Assembly (NCBI GenBank): GCA_947495035.1
Contig: CANLXI010000012.1
Location: 62,001 to 126,000 of the forward strand
From: an uncultured Granulosicoccus sp.
GTDB lineage: Bacteria; Pseudomonadota; Gammaproteobacteria; Granulosicoccales; Granulosicoccaceae
Reading direction: 5' to 3'
DNA length: 64,000 nucleotides
A model generated the notes under the pieces. It did not search any database and was not told the origin of the DNA. It saw only the letters and a list, made by a program, of their open reading frames with translations. Shown here one piece after another: positions 48,531 to 57,838 of this stretch (positions are counted from its first letter, which is position 1; each line of letters opens with the position of its first letter). The translations under genes were made by a program, and so were the position numbers.

Positions 48531-48564
48531 CCGGCGTCTGCGTGGCGGTATGCGCAGACGCCGG
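48531..48564 (+). promoter_or_regulatory. Intra-operon stem-loop after the substrate-binding protein gene
   Basis: CCGGCGTCTGCG (48531-48542) and CGCAGACGCCGG (48553-48564) form a perfect 12-bp stem with a 10-base loop, beginning 8 bases after the stop. No T-run follows. In ABC operons such structures protect the binding-protein mRNA and lower expression of the permeases. Confidence 0.8.
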
Positions 48565-48697
48565 ACTTGCATCTTGCCGGCATCCACCCGTTCCCTGTTC
48601 ATCGTCTACTTCCGACTGATATGCATCAGCAACGCTTTCGAACCATCAAGCGCGCACCCGGCCAGACCCTCCGTTACACCGGTGGATCGACTGTCGC

Positions 48698-49642
48698 GTG
48701 ACTGAACCAGCTTCCACGACGAGACCACCACGCGCCGGCCGACGTTGGTACATCCTAGTATTTCTGGCACCGGCGACACTGATCTACACCGTCTTCGCCA
48801 TCTACCCCATCTTCGAATCCCTGCGACTGTCGCTGTACAGCGCGCAGGAGAACCAACCCGTGTTCGTCGGCCTTGCCAACTATGCGAAGTTGATTGGCGA
48901 ACCCTACTGGGCCGATCAGTTCTGGAACGCCTTCAAGAACAACGTGCTGCTGTTCCTGCTGCACATGCTGATCCAGAACCCCATCGCCCTGGCCCTGGCC
49001 GCCCTGCTGAGCGTTCCCACGCTCAAGGGGGCTGCCACCTATCGCACCATCTTCTTCCTGCCCACCCTGCTGTCGGTGGTCGTGGTCGGATTCATCTGGC
49101 AACTGATTCTCTCGCCGCTGTGGGGCGTGACGCCCGATGCCATGAAGGCGCTCGGCATCGGCCATCTGTTCCGCCCCTGGCTGGGCCTCGAAAGCAGTGC
49201 ACTGGTCACGGTCACCCTGATTTCCATCTGGCAGTACGTCGGCATTCCGCTGATGCTGTTCTATGCCGCGCTGCTCAATGTACCGGAAGAGACCATCGAA
49301 GCGGCACGCATTGATGGTCTCAATGGCTGGTGGATCTTCTGGAAGGTGAAACTGCCACTGATTCTGCCAACGCTCGGGCTGGTGGCGATACTCACCTACA
49401 TCGGCAACTTCACTGCCAGCTTCGATATCATCTACTCACTGCAGGGCGGCATGGCTGGTCCCAACTTCTCTACCGATGTCATGGGCACCTTCCTGTTCCG
49501 CAGCTTCTTCGGCTTTCAGGCGCAACTGGGTGATGAATACATGGGAGCCACGGTGGCCTCGGCGCTGTTCTTCATCATACTGGTGGGTGTAGGCTGCTAT
49601 CTGTTCGGCGTGCAGCGCAGACTGCAACGGTACGACTCATGA
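48698..49642 (+). CDS. ABC transporter permease 1 (MalF/UgpA-like, CUT1)
   Basis: A protein of 314 residues with a GTG start and six predicted membrane helices. The cytoplasmic EAA loop is EAARIDGLNGWWIFWKVKLP, which contacts the ATPase. It is the first of two permeases of a sugar ABC importer; the stop overlaps the start of the second by 4 bases. Confidence 0.93.
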   Translation: MTEPASTTRPPRAGRRWYILVFLAPATLIYTVFAIYPIFESLRLSLYSAQENQPVFVGLANYAKLIGEPYWADQFWNAFKNNVLLFLLHMLIQNPIALALAALLSVPTLKGAATYRTIFFLPTLLSVVVVGFIWQLILSPLWGVTPDAMKALGIGHLFRPWLGLESSALVTVTLISIWQYVGIPLMLFYAALLNVPEETIEAARIDGLNGWWIFWKVKLPLILPTLGLVAILTYIGNFTASFDIIYSLQGGMAGPNFSTDVMGTFLFRSFFGFQAQLGDEYMGATVASALFFIILVGVGCYLFGVQRRLQRYDS

Positions 49643-50478
49643 GACGCATACAGGATCGACTCGGCAGCGTCGGCATTCATGCCATCCTGCTGAGCTGGAC
49701 ACTGCTGGCGCTGTTCCCGCTGGCCCTGATCGTGGTCAACAGCTTCAAGACGCGCAAGGCCATATTCGGAGACCCGCTGGGTCTGCCCACGGGCAAGGCA
49801 CTCTCGCTCAAGGGGTATCAGAGCGTCATGACGAACAGCGACTTCCCGATGTTCTTCGGCAACAGCCTGATCGTTACCTGCGTGTCGCTGTTCTTCATCC
49901 TGCTGTTCGGTGCCATGGCGGCGCATGCAGTGTCCGAATACCGCTTCAAGGGCAATACCTTCATCGGCATCTATCTGATACTGGGCATCATGGTGCCGAT
50001 ACGATTGGGCACGGTTGCATTGTTGAATCTGATCGTGGACCTGGGCCTGGCCAATACCCTGACTGCCCTGATACTCGTGTACACCGCACAGGGCCTGCCC
50101 ATCGCCATCTTCATCTTCACCGAGTTCCTGCGCTCGGTCTCACGTGAAATCAAGGACAGCGCGCGCATCGATGGCCTGTCCGAATACCGCATCTTCTTCG
50201 AAGTGGTGATTCCGCTGGTTCGCCCGGTCATTGCCACCGTTGCCGTGTTCTCCATGATCCCCATCTGGAACGATCTGTGGTTCCCGCTCATTCTCTCGCC
50301 CGGCGAGGAGACGCGTACCGTCACCCTTGGCGTACAGCAGTTCATCGGGCAGTACACGGTTCAATGGGGGTCGGTACTGGCGGCCCTGTCAGTGGCCATC
50401 CTGCCGGTTCTCATCATGTATGTGATCTTTTCTCGCCAGCTGATTCGCGGCATTACCTCTGGAGCAGTCAAAGGCTGA
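49639..50478 (+). CDS. ABC transporter permease 2 (MalG/UgpE-like, CUT1)
   Basis: A protein of 279 residues with six membrane helices and the EAA loop DSARIDGLSEYRIFFEVVIP. The stop codon shares a base with the start of the ATP-binding gene (TGATG), so translation is coupled. Partner of the preceding permease. Confidence 0.93.
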   Translation: MRRIQDRLGSVGIHAILLSWTLLALFPLALIVVNSFKTRKAIFGDPLGLPTGKALSLKGYQSVMTNSDFPMFFGNSLIVTCVSLFFILLFGAMAAHAVSEYRFKGNTFIGIYLILGIMVPIRLGTVALLNLIVDLGLANTLTALILVYTAQGLPIAIFIFTEFLRSVSREIKDSARIDGLSEYRIFFEVVIPLVRPVIATVAVFSMIPIWNDLWFPLILSPGEETRTVTLGVQQFIGQYTVQWGSVLAALSVAILPVLIMYVIFSRQLIRGITSGAVKG

Positions 50479-51524
50479 TGGCTACGCTTGAACTCAAGGG
50501 CGTCGAGAAATTCTTCGGCGCCACTCAGGTCATTCACGACATGAACCTGTCAGTGGCTGACGGCGAACTGGTGGTCTTTGTCGGCCCCAGTGGCTGCGGC
50601 AAATCCACGCTGCTGCGCATGATTGCAGGCCTGGAGACACTCAGCAGCGGCGAGATCCATATCGACGGTCAGCGGGTCGATTATCAACCGCCTTCCAACC
50701 GTGGCATTGCCATGGTATTCCAATCGTATGCGCTCTATCCGCACAAGGATGTGCGCGGCAACCTGGGTTTCTCGCTCAAGCACGACAAGGTCGAGAAAAG
50801 CGAGATCGATCGCCGGGTGAACATTGCCGCCGACATTCTGGGACTGCAGGAGCTGATGAGTCGCAAGCCACGCGAACTCTCCGGTGGACAACGTCAGCGA
50901 GTCGCCATCGGGCGTGCCATCGTGCGTGAGCCCAAGGTCTTCCTGTTCGACGAACCCCTGTCGAATCTGGATGCGGCGCTGCGGGTCCACATGCGAGTCG
51001 AGATCCTGAAACTGCATCAGCGACTGAAGAACACGATGATCTACGTCACCCACGATCAGGTGGAAGCCATGACTCTGGCAGATCGCATCGTCGTGTTCCG
51101 AGCCGGCAAGGTCGAACAGATCGGCACTCCCCTGGAACTCTATCGAACCCCGAGCAATCGCTTCGTGGCGGGCTTCATCGGATCTCCAGCCATGAATTTT
51201 CTCGATGCCCAATGCACGGGCGGCCAGGTCACCCTGAATGGTCGGAATGTCTGCCACAGCGCGCATCCGGATGGGCCCATGACGCTCGGTGTCCGCCCCG
51301 AACATCTGCAGGTGGATGAACAGGGGCCTTTCCAGGGTAGCGTTCAGGTGTTCGAACACCTCGGTGGCGAAGCTTTCGTGCATCTGAGTCTCGCCGATGG
51401 GCAGACCCTGGTTGCCAAGCTCGATGGCGAACACCAGTTCCGTCCGGGTGACACCTGTCAACTGGGGATTGCAACAGACAAGTGTCATGTCTTCGACCGG
51501 GACGGCCTGCGCATCGCTTCCTGA
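50478..51524 (+). CDS. ABC transporter ATP-binding protein (UgpC/MalK-like)
   Basis: A protein of 348 residues from the ATG at 50478, the start that overlaps the permease stop. Walker A GPSGCGKSTLLR, signature LSGGQRQRVAIG, Walker B VFLFDEPLSNLD and the switch His in VTHDQVEAM are present. The C-terminal third is a TOBE-type regulatory domain (TLGVRPEHLQVDEQG). It powers the amino-sugar importer. Confidence 0.95.
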   Translation: MATLELKGVEKFFGATQVIHDMNLSVADGELVVFVGPSGCGKSTLLRMIAGLETLSSGEIHIDGQRVDYQPPSNRGIAMVFQSYALYPHKDVRGNLGFSLKHDKVEKSEIDRRVNIAADILGLQELMSRKPRELSGGQRQRVAIGRAIVREPKVFLFDEPLSNLDAALRVHMRVEILKLHQRLKNTMIYVTHDQVEAMTLADRIVVFRAGKVEQIGTPLELYRTPSNRFVAGFIGSPAMNFLDAQCTGGQVTLNGRNVCHSAHPDGPMTLGVRPEHLQVDEQGPFQGSVQVFEHLGGEAFVHLSLADGQTLVAKLDGEHQFRPGDTCQLGIATDKCHVFDRDGLRIAS

Positions 51525-52303
51525 TGGAAATCATCATACGCCCCGATGCCAGCGCAGCCGTCGAACTGGTGTCCAGTCTGCTGTCACAACGCATCCGCAG
51601 TCAACCGGATTGCGTGCTGGGGCTTGCCACCGGTCGCACCATGGAGCAGTTGTACGAGAGCCTGGCCCGGCAGCCACTCTCCTTCCGGCAATGCTCCACG
51701 TTCAATCTGGATGAATACGTCGGCCTGACTGCCGATGACCCGCAATCCTATCGGCATTACATGCAGCAACATCTCTTTTCGAAGACCGACATCGATCTGC
51801 GGAATACCCATGTACCCGATGGCAGTGCCAGCGACCTGAAACAGGCCGCAAGCGACTACGAACAGGCGATTCAGGCTGCAGGTGGGATCGATGTGCAGCT
51901 GCTGGGCATCGGTGAAGCCGGACATATCGGATTCAACGAGCCCCTGTCAGCCATCATGTCGCGTACTCGGGACAAATGCCTGACACCGACCACGCGTCGG
52001 CAGAACGCCGGCATGTTCGGCGGAGACGCCGAGCGTGTCCCCAGCCGTGCCCTCACGATGGGTGTTGGAACCATACTGGATGCGCGTGAAATCATTCTGC
52101 TGGCCACCGGCAAGGCCAAGGCGGCCATCATCGCCCAGGCGGTGGAAGGCCCCATTACCTCGATGGTCAGCGCCTCCGCCCTGCAACTGCACCCCAACTG
52201 CAAGGTTATCGTCGATGACGATGCGGCCTCTGGATTGCAAGGACGCGAGTACTACGATTTCGTATTCGACAATGAACCCGAATGGGCAGATTTTCGACCC
52301 TGA
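51524..52303 (+). CDS. nagB: NagB, glucosamine-6-phosphate deaminase
   Basis: A protein of 259 residues from the ATG at 51524, whose first base is the last base of the ATPase stop codon. Motifs: LGLATGRTMEQLYE, FNLDEYVGL with the catalytic-type Asp, LLGIGEAGHIGFNEP with the active-site His, and TMGVGTILDAREIILLATG. It converts GlcN-6-P to fructose-6-P plus ammonia, the last step of the pathway encoded across this locus. Confidence 0.95.
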   Translation: MEIIIRPDASAAVELVSSLLSQRIRSQPDCVLGLATGRTMEQLYESLARQPLSFRQCSTFNLDEYVGLTADDPQSYRHYMQQHLFSKTDIDLRNTHVPDGSASDLKQAASDYEQAIQAAGGIDVQLLGIGEAGHIGFNEPLSAIMSRTRDKCLTPTTRRQNAGMFGGDAERVPSRALTMGVGTILDAREIILLATGKAKAAIIAQAVEGPITSMVSASALQLHPNCKVIVDDDAASGLQGREYYDFVFDNEPEWADFRP

Positions 52304-52459
52304 GGGCAGATCATCACGACGCTGCATCGTTCAGCTGGGGTTAATGACACTCTGCGTATGCTGTGGTATCCACATCGCTAATGCAGCGTTCATCCCGCAC
52401 AGACACTACGGCCCTGTGCCGCCTGCCTGATCATCCGACAGACAACACGGACACACACC

Positions 52460-52978
52460 ATGCAATTCAAGGCTTCGACTCTGACCCTTTCCACGCTTGC
52501 CAGTCTGGTTCTACTGACAGCCTGTGACAGTTCCACCGGTGGTGCCGCAGGTGATGATCTCGACGACAATCTGGAAGCGATCGAACTGCTGGCGCCGTTC
52601 ACGGGCATCTACGATCTTCAGGACGACTGGAGCACACTCGACGGCATGGATACGGATGAAGCCTTTCTGACGATCGATACACCGGGATCCGAGGGTACGT
52701 CCGAGGCGCTGTTCCACGACTTCGATGATCTCGACAACTGTTTTCCGAGTCGCCCCACCGAGGGCATTGTGCGCAAGGATGATTTCAGCGACCGCATCTT
52801 TCTCGATGACATCTTCCAGTTCGCTGACGCCGAGCTGTTTCTCTCGGGCACGACCCTGACCATCGAGTTCAATGATGATTTCGATCTGGACGCCGATGGC
52901 AGCACACAGGATCGAATCAGTGTCACCGCAGAACAGCTGGGTGTTGCCCGCCTGTCGGATCTGGGGGCAGACTGCTGA
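52460..52978 (+). CDS. Small lipoprotein of unknown function
   Basis: A protein of 172 residues with a signal peptide and lipobox LTAC. The mature part is very acidic (many Asp residues, for example FDDLDNC and FDLDADGS) with three further Cys. I recognise no family. It lies 156 bases after nagB and probably has its own promoter. Confidence 0.6.
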   Translation: MQFKASTLTLSTLASLVLLTACDSSTGGAAGDDLDDNLEAIELLAPFTGIYDLQDDWSTLDGMDTDEAFLTIDTPGSEGTSEALFHDFDDLDNCFPSRPTEGIVRKDDFSDRIFLDDIFQFADAELFLSGTTLTIEFNDDFDLDADGSTQDRISVTAEQLGVARLSDLGADC

Positions 52979-53086
52979 TCGCCGCACCGATGGTGGAACG
53001 GATGCATGACGTATGCGGCTGGACACCGGATTCCATACCAGGATGACTTTGCCGAGTGCCCGACAAGCACTGAAGCAGCGACATTG

Positions 53087-54481
53087 TCAGGCACTCACAT
53101 CATGCAACTGCCTTTTCCAGTGGCCACCGTATACTCGCTGATGAAACGGAAAGGCCTTGACCACCTCTTCGAGCAGGATGATCGAATAGATCCAGAATAC
53201 CGACAGGTCCAGATAGACCACTGACAACACCGTCAGTGGGACCGTCACCAGCCACTGCGATCCCATGTGAATCTTCATCGAACTGGCGGCATCGCCACCG
53301 GCCCGCAGCAGATTGCCACACAGTGTGTTTGACGTGCGCAACAGAGGCAGCAATATCAACAGCGGCAGAAACTGCCACAGATAGCCCAGCGTCTCGGGCT
53401 GCAGACCCGGATACAGCCATTCGAACGAGTAACACATGAGGACGAAGCTGAGCGCCACCAGCAGGCCCAGGCAAAAGGAGAAACGCCAGGCACGAGCGAC
53501 AAAGTCATCCAGCATATCCAGCCGACCACCCCCCAGAATCTGCCCCACCAGTATGCCCGTCGCCTGCGCCCAGGAGGTCACGATCTGTCCACCGACCCGA
53601 ACCCAGGGAAAGATCAACGTCAGTGCCGCGAATTGATTCACGCCCAGTCGAGAGTAGAACAGCATGCAGACACTCAGGGACAGTGTCATGCTGATGAACG
53701 AGCCGGCTATGGGCCAGGCCTGCACAAAGTGCCTGCGCACATCCTGCAGCGCACCGCCCGATGGGCTTCCACGCTTCAGAGTCACTGCAAACGGCCCTGA
53801 ATACAGACACCACAGCAGGAAGATCGAGCGAAGCGATACAGCAGCCAGTGTACCCATGGCCGCCCCCGCCAGCCCCATGGCAGGCAGGCCGGCATGACCA
53901 TGAATCAGCAGAAAGCTCAGCAAGGCATTCACCGGCAGTTCGATCAGATTGCTGTAGAACGGAATGCGACTGTTGCCGCTGGCGTTGAAGAAAACCGTGA
54001 TGTTCTGGGAAACGGCGACACCCACGAATACCAGGCAGAAGATCGACAGATAGCGCATTGCCTGCTCTGCAATAGAGGGTGTTTCCGCCAGTCTCTGCAG
54101 TAGATCCCCCGCGGCGAACTGAATCAGCGCGATGCCGACTCCGGCAACCAGCAGATTGATGAGCAACCCTGCCCGAAAGCCCGATCTGATGGCGTTATTC
54201 CGCCTGGCGCCAACCGCTTGCGCCACAATCAACTGGGTACCATTGGAAAAGGCGAACAGCGACCCGATGACCAGGCTCGCCAGACTCGCCGCCAGACCCA
54301 TCGCCGCCAGCGATTGCTCACCCAAGGGCGTTATCAGTACGGTATCCACGATCAGAACTGCCTGCAACAGCAGGGCATTGAGTGCAAGCGGCCAGGCAAG
54401 CGCCCCCACGGTACGCAATGTGGGCACGGCCAACTCGGGCGCAGAATCCCGGGGACTGGTGCAACAGGCCTTCTCAGCCAT
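53087..54481 (-). CDS. MATE family multidrug/metabolite exporter
   Basis: A protein of 464 residues with twelve hydrophobic helices in two similar halves. The first helices contain LAWPLALNALLLQAVLIVDT and ALAAMGLAA-like motifs, and the second half begins near FVQAWPIAGSFISMTLSLS, as in MATE/NorM proteins. MATE pumps export cationic compounds using Na+ or H+. The substrate is unknown. The region upstream carries a palindromic promoter-like element. Confidence 0.88.
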   Translation of the reverse strand: MAEKACCTSPRDSAPELAVPTLRTVGALAWPLALNALLLQAVLIVDTVLITPLGEQSLAAMGLAASLASLVIGSLFAFSNGTQLIVAQAVGARRNNAIRSGFRAGLLINLLVAGVGIALIQFAAGDLLQRLAETPSIAEQAMRYLSIFCLVFVGVAVSQNITVFFNASGNSRIPFYSNLIELPVNALLSFLLIHGHAGLPAMGLAGAAMGTLAAVSLRSIFLLWCLYSGPFAVTLKRGSPSGGALQDVRRHFVQAWPIAGSFISMTLSLSVCMLFYSRLGVNQFAALTLIFPWVRVGGQIVTSWAQATGILVGQILGGGRLDMLDDFVARAWRFSFCLGLLVALSFVLMCYSFEWLYPGLQPETLGYLWQFLPLLILLPLLRTSNTLCGNLLRAGGDAASSMKIHMGSQWLVTVPLTVLSVVYLDLSVFWIYSIILLEEVVKAFPFHQRVYGGHWKRQLHDVSA

Positions 54482-54859
54482 TGTGGATCACTATCGGTCG
54501 TTCCAGAGAGGTGATGCAGACTCCATGACCGCTGTCGACAGCCGACACCATTCACGCTGCAATATCTGATTATACTTCATGTATATCAGATATGAGCATG
54601 CTGACTGTCAATGGCGGCGTTCGCCGCATTCGGACCATTGCTCGCCGGTTTCCCGATCGATATGACGGCTACCGGTCAATGAGAGGAATTCCGCAACAAG
54701 TTGATACATGAGTGAAACCTGAACATACATCGCAAAACGAGCATGCCGGTAGGATTCACCGGCAGTGCAGCTGTTCGCCCGATGACAGGCCTCCAAGCCG
54801 CTTGAGTTGGCCGTGCGACTGACCATTCAACCTGACCACGACAGTGTCTGCCTTCAACA
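54482..54859. other. Intergenic gap between divergent MATE and YHYH genes
   Basis: A 378-base gap. It holds the palindrome at 54562-54593 described separately; nothing else was seen. Confidence 0.5.
54562..54593 (-). promoter_or_regulatory. AT-rich palindrome overlapping a -10 element upstream of the MATE gene
   Basis: ATATCTGAT (54562-54570) and ATCAGATAT (54585-54593) form an inverted repeat; inner arms TATAC/GTATA extend it, with one unpaired base. On the minus strand a perfect TATAAT lies at 54569-54574, 88 bases from the MATE start. No good -35 was seen. This looks like a promoter covered by a repressor site. Confidence 0.5.
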
Positions 54860-55873
54860 ATGACCGCTCCCACGAAATCAATGCAAGGTGCGATGCTTCG
54901 CTGTGCACTGCTCGGTTTGATGCTGCATGTCGGCCATTCGCAAGCACATGAAACAGACCCGACTCCACAGGGGATAGCCGACCACTGCGCTCTGATAAAG
55001 GACTCCGTGGAACAAGCCGGATTTGCCGATCAGGTCAGCGTCAGCTGCGAAAACGGATTCGCCTATCTGAGCTCTTCCAGCTATCCCGATCATGAACTGA
55101 TGACAGGTATTGTCGGATCCAACGAACAAGTACCCATTCCGGCGGTCGGCTATTCGGCCCCCGTTCCTCTGCAGGCGACACCAGGCTCAACCCCGAAGAC
55201 ACGTGATGCAGCACTGGCTATCGCCGTCAACGGCGTGCCAATATTCGACTATACCGGAGGCGGTGAGATGAGCGAGCAGGATCTTCATCACCACCAGACG
55301 CAACACGATACCCTGCTGACGGAGCAGCTCGATGCCTGCGGTGGGCATGCAGGACGCGGTGACGATTACCACTATCACATGGCCCCCGGCTGCATGATGG
55401 AGGCCATGGAAAACGCCGGTGATGCTGCCATCATCGGCTGGGCATTCGACGGCTTTCCGCTCTTCGGGAACAACAACCCCGATGGCACAAAGATGGACGA
55501 GCAGGCGCTGGATGTCTGCAATGGGCAGACCGATGAGACCTTTGGCTATCGCTATCACACCTCGGACGAGGCGCCGTACATCATTCAATGCCTGATGGGA
55601 AACGTGCCTGATTTCGACCGCCTGCCACGTATCGCACCGCTGAGACCTGCAGAAGGCAGCGAACCCATGCAAGCCGGACGTCCACCTGCCGGAGGGGTAG
55701 ACGACCTTGTATTCACGCAATTCGATTCAGGTTCCCGCAGTCTGGATTATTCCTATCAGGGGGAGGCCTACTACATTCGCTACAAGCCTTCCGACTCGCC
55801 GGCTTGCTACGAACTGGAGACAAGGACGGTCACCAACAACGGCGTCGTAAAGACTGGCGTGTATTGCCGATGA
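54860..55873 (+). CDS. YHYH-domain secreted protein
   Basis: A protein of 337 residues with an N-terminal signal-like hydrophobic segment (about 10-30, ending near SQAHE). The motif DDYHYHMAPGCMM with the nearby GWAFDGFPLFGNNNPDG is the YHYH domain, found in secreted proteins of unknown function. Several Cys residues suggest disulfides. It is probably periplasmic or extracellular and monocistronic. Confidence 0.8.
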   Translation: MTAPTKSMQGAMLRCALLGLMLHVGHSQAHETDPTPQGIADHCALIKDSVEQAGFADQVSVSCENGFAYLSSSSYPDHELMTGIVGSNEQVPIPAVGYSAPVPLQATPGSTPKTRDAALAIAVNGVPIFDYTGGGEMSEQDLHHHQTQHDTLLTEQLDACGGHAGRGDDYHYHMAPGCMMEAMENAGDAAIIGWAFDGFPLFGNNNPDGTKMDEQALDVCNGQTDETFGYRYHTSDEAPYIIQCLMGNVPDFDRLPRIAPLRPAEGSEPMQAGRPPAGGVDDLVFTQFDSGSRSLDYSYQGEAYYIRYKPSDSPACYELETRTVTNNGVVKTGVYCR

Positions 55874-55955
55874 ACAATTGCTCGCACGCGATGACGGACA
55901 AGGTTTTTCACCAGCACTGGTGCACAGCCTTGCGGTGCGGCACAAGCCGCCCTGA

Positions 55956-56315
55956 TCAGGCCCCGGTTTTGGTCCAGGCCGCCATTTCGTTACCGTGAGG
56001 ATCAACGAAATGGAAGCGGCGCCCACCGGGGAACTCGAATATGGCCTTGTTGATGCGACCACCGGCGGCAATCACGGATTGCTCTGTCGCCTCCAGGTCA
56101 CTGGCGTAGAAGATCACCAGCGCTGCACCCTGTTCGCTGGTTGACACCTTGTCGGAACGGTAGAAACCTCCGTCCAGTTTGCCGTCAGAGAACGCACGAT
56201 ACTGTTCGCCGTAATCCTCGAAGCTCCAGCCGAACACTTTTTCGTAAAACGCCTGCACCGCATCGAAATCACCTGCGGGTAGTTCGATGTAATCGATTTT
56301 CAGATCAGTGGACAT
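55956..56315 (-). CDS. VOC (glyoxalase/dioxygenase-fold) family protein
   Basis: A protein of 119 residues with the beta-alpha-beta-beta-beta modules of the VOC superfamily: IDYIELPAGDFDAVQAFYEK at the N terminus and FHFVDPHGNEMAAW at the C terminus. Members bind metals and small molecules or act as antibiotic-binding proteins; function cannot be told. A nonamer array begins 41 bases upstream of the start codon. Confidence 0.85.
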   Translation of the reverse strand: MSTDLKIDYIELPAGDFDAVQAFYEKVFGWSFEDYGEQYRAFSDGKLDGGFYRSDKVSTSEQGAALVIFYASDLEATEQSVIAAGGRINKAIFEFPGGRRFHFVDPHGNEMAAWTKTGA

Positions 56316-56355
56316 CGTTTGCCTCCGGCTAGTACAGCTGTTTGTATTGCTGCTT

Positions 56356-56634
56356 GTACTGCTTGTACTGCTTGTACTGCTTGTACTGCGTGTACTGCGT
56401 GTACTGCGTGTACTGCGTGTACTGCGTGTACTGCGTGTACCGCTTGTACCGCTTGTACCGCTTGTACCGCTTGTACCGCTTGTACCGCTTGTACCGCTTG
56501 TACCGCTTGTACCGCTTGCACCGCTTGCACCGCTTGCACCGCTTGCACCGCTTGCACCGCTTTTACCGCTTGTACCGCTTGTACTGCTTGTACTGCTTGT
56601 ACTGCTTGTACTGCTTGTACCGCTTGTACCGCTT
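56356..56634. repeat. 31-unit nonamer tandem array (GTACTGCTT variants)
   Basis: Exactly 31 units of 9 bp. In order: GTACTGCTT x3, GTACTGCGT x6, GTACCGCTT x9, GCACCGCTT x5, TTACCGCTT x1, GTACCGCTT x1, GTACTGCTT x4, GTACCGCTT x2. Like variants occur in runs, a mark of local duplication. The array lies between the VOC start and the Gfo/Idh stop; the rest of the gap 56316-56756 shows no gene that I can support. Confidence 0.96.
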
Positions 56635-56756
56635 GCAACACTACCTTTCCTGCTTCTTGTACAGCTGCCTGAACCATTGCGTGAGCAACTGCCCGCACTG
56701 ACTCTCCCGAACCGACCAACACACCGCTGTCAATGACGCTGGCATTGCCCTTCGGT

Positions 56757-57815
56757 CTACAGATCCACCGACTTGCCACTTCTGACACTCTCGTCCGCTG
56801 CAATGCAGACGCGTAACGATTGCACGGCATCGCGCCAGTGCCGGGTCAGATCTGTATTGTTGCATATGGCATCGTACAGATACGCCTGCTCACGATCACA
56901 CAGAGCCTGGTGACCGGGCTCGTCCTGCATGTCGAGCAGCACATCCGGTGTGGAAAAATGACCCGCCTCATCCAGCGCCGCCCGGTGCAGGCGAATGCGC
57001 GAAGTGCGGGTATGGGCATCGATATCGTCCGAGCGAACATTATCATCCATCACGATGGACACTGCCCCCCGGGGGGAAATGATGTCCTTCACGAAGAAGG
57101 CGCTCTCGGAAATCATCGGTCCCCAACCCGCTTCATACCAACCCACCGAGCCATCATCGAAGCGCACCTGGAAGTGTCCGTAGTTGTACATGTCACTGCT
57201 GACATCCTCACTCAGACGTACCCCCATGCCGGTTACCTGCACTGGCATGGCATCGGTTATCTGGCACATGACATCGACATAGTGAACACCGCAATCCACC
57301 AATGGCGAGGTGGATTGCATCAGTTGCAGATGAGTCTGCCAGGTAGCCCCCGAAGACTGCTGATTGAGATTGAGTCGGAACACATAGGGTCCACCCAGAT
57401 CACGGGCTTCCTGAATCAGTCGCGTCCATGACGGGTGGTGCCGCAGGATATAGCCCACCACCAGCTTGCGATCGTGTTTTCGAGCTGCCGCGACCACTCG
57501 CTCGGCATCGGCAACCGTCGTTGCCATGGGTTTTTCGAGAAAGACATGTCGCCCCCTTTCCAACGCCGCAATGGCAAAGGCGGCGTGCGAGTCCGTGTAG
57601 GTATTGATCGACACCACATCGCATTCCAGAGAGTCGAGCGCCTGATGAAAATCGCTGTACATCGGATAATCCGCCAGTTCTGCTGGCAGATTGTCCGGTG
57701 TCGAACGATTGACCAATCCGATGATCTCGAATCCCGGATGCGCATGACAGGCAAGGGCATGACTGCGCCCCATGTTGCCGAGACCTGCAATCAGAATCTT
57801 CAATGGCCGCATCAA
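56757..57815 (-). CDS. Gfo/Idh/MocA family NAD(P)-dependent oxidoreductase
   Basis: A protein of 352 residues. The N-terminal Rossmann fold has ILIAGLGNMGRSHALAC, and EKPMATTVADAERVV is the conserved EKP motif with the catalytic Lys. The C-terminal alpha/beta domain includes LVDCGVHYVDVMC. These enzymes oxidise sugars, inositols or related compounds. It follows dppF by 23 bases, so it is probably the last gene of the dpp operon; a substrate cannot be named. Confidence 0.9.
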   Translation of the reverse strand: MMRPLKILIAGLGNMGRSHALACHAHPGFEIIGLVNRSTPDNLPAELADYPMYSDFHQALDSLECDVVSINTYTDSHAAFAIAALERGRHVFLEKPMATTVADAERVVAAARKHDRKLVVGYILRHHPSWTRLIQEARDLGGPYVFRLNLNQQSSGATWQTHLQLMQSTSPLVDCGVHYVDVMCQITDAMPVQVTGMGVRLSEDVSSDMYNYGHFQVRFDDGSVGWYEAGWGPMISESAFFVKDIISPRGAVSIVMDDNVRSDDIDAHTRTSRIRLHRAALDEAGHFSTPDVLLDMQDEPGHQALCDREQAYLYDAICNNTDLTRHWRDAVQSLRVCIAADESVRSGKSVDL

Positions 57816-57838
57816 GCTGTCCTGTTCATCTCATGGCA

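Noticed and set aside
56300-56830. Open frame of 176 codons on the minus strand full of Ala-Val-Gln repeats
   Set aside because: It is produced by the 9-bp array, overlaps the VOC and Gfo/Idh genes, has no family match outside the repeat, and several frames across the array stay open on both strands.
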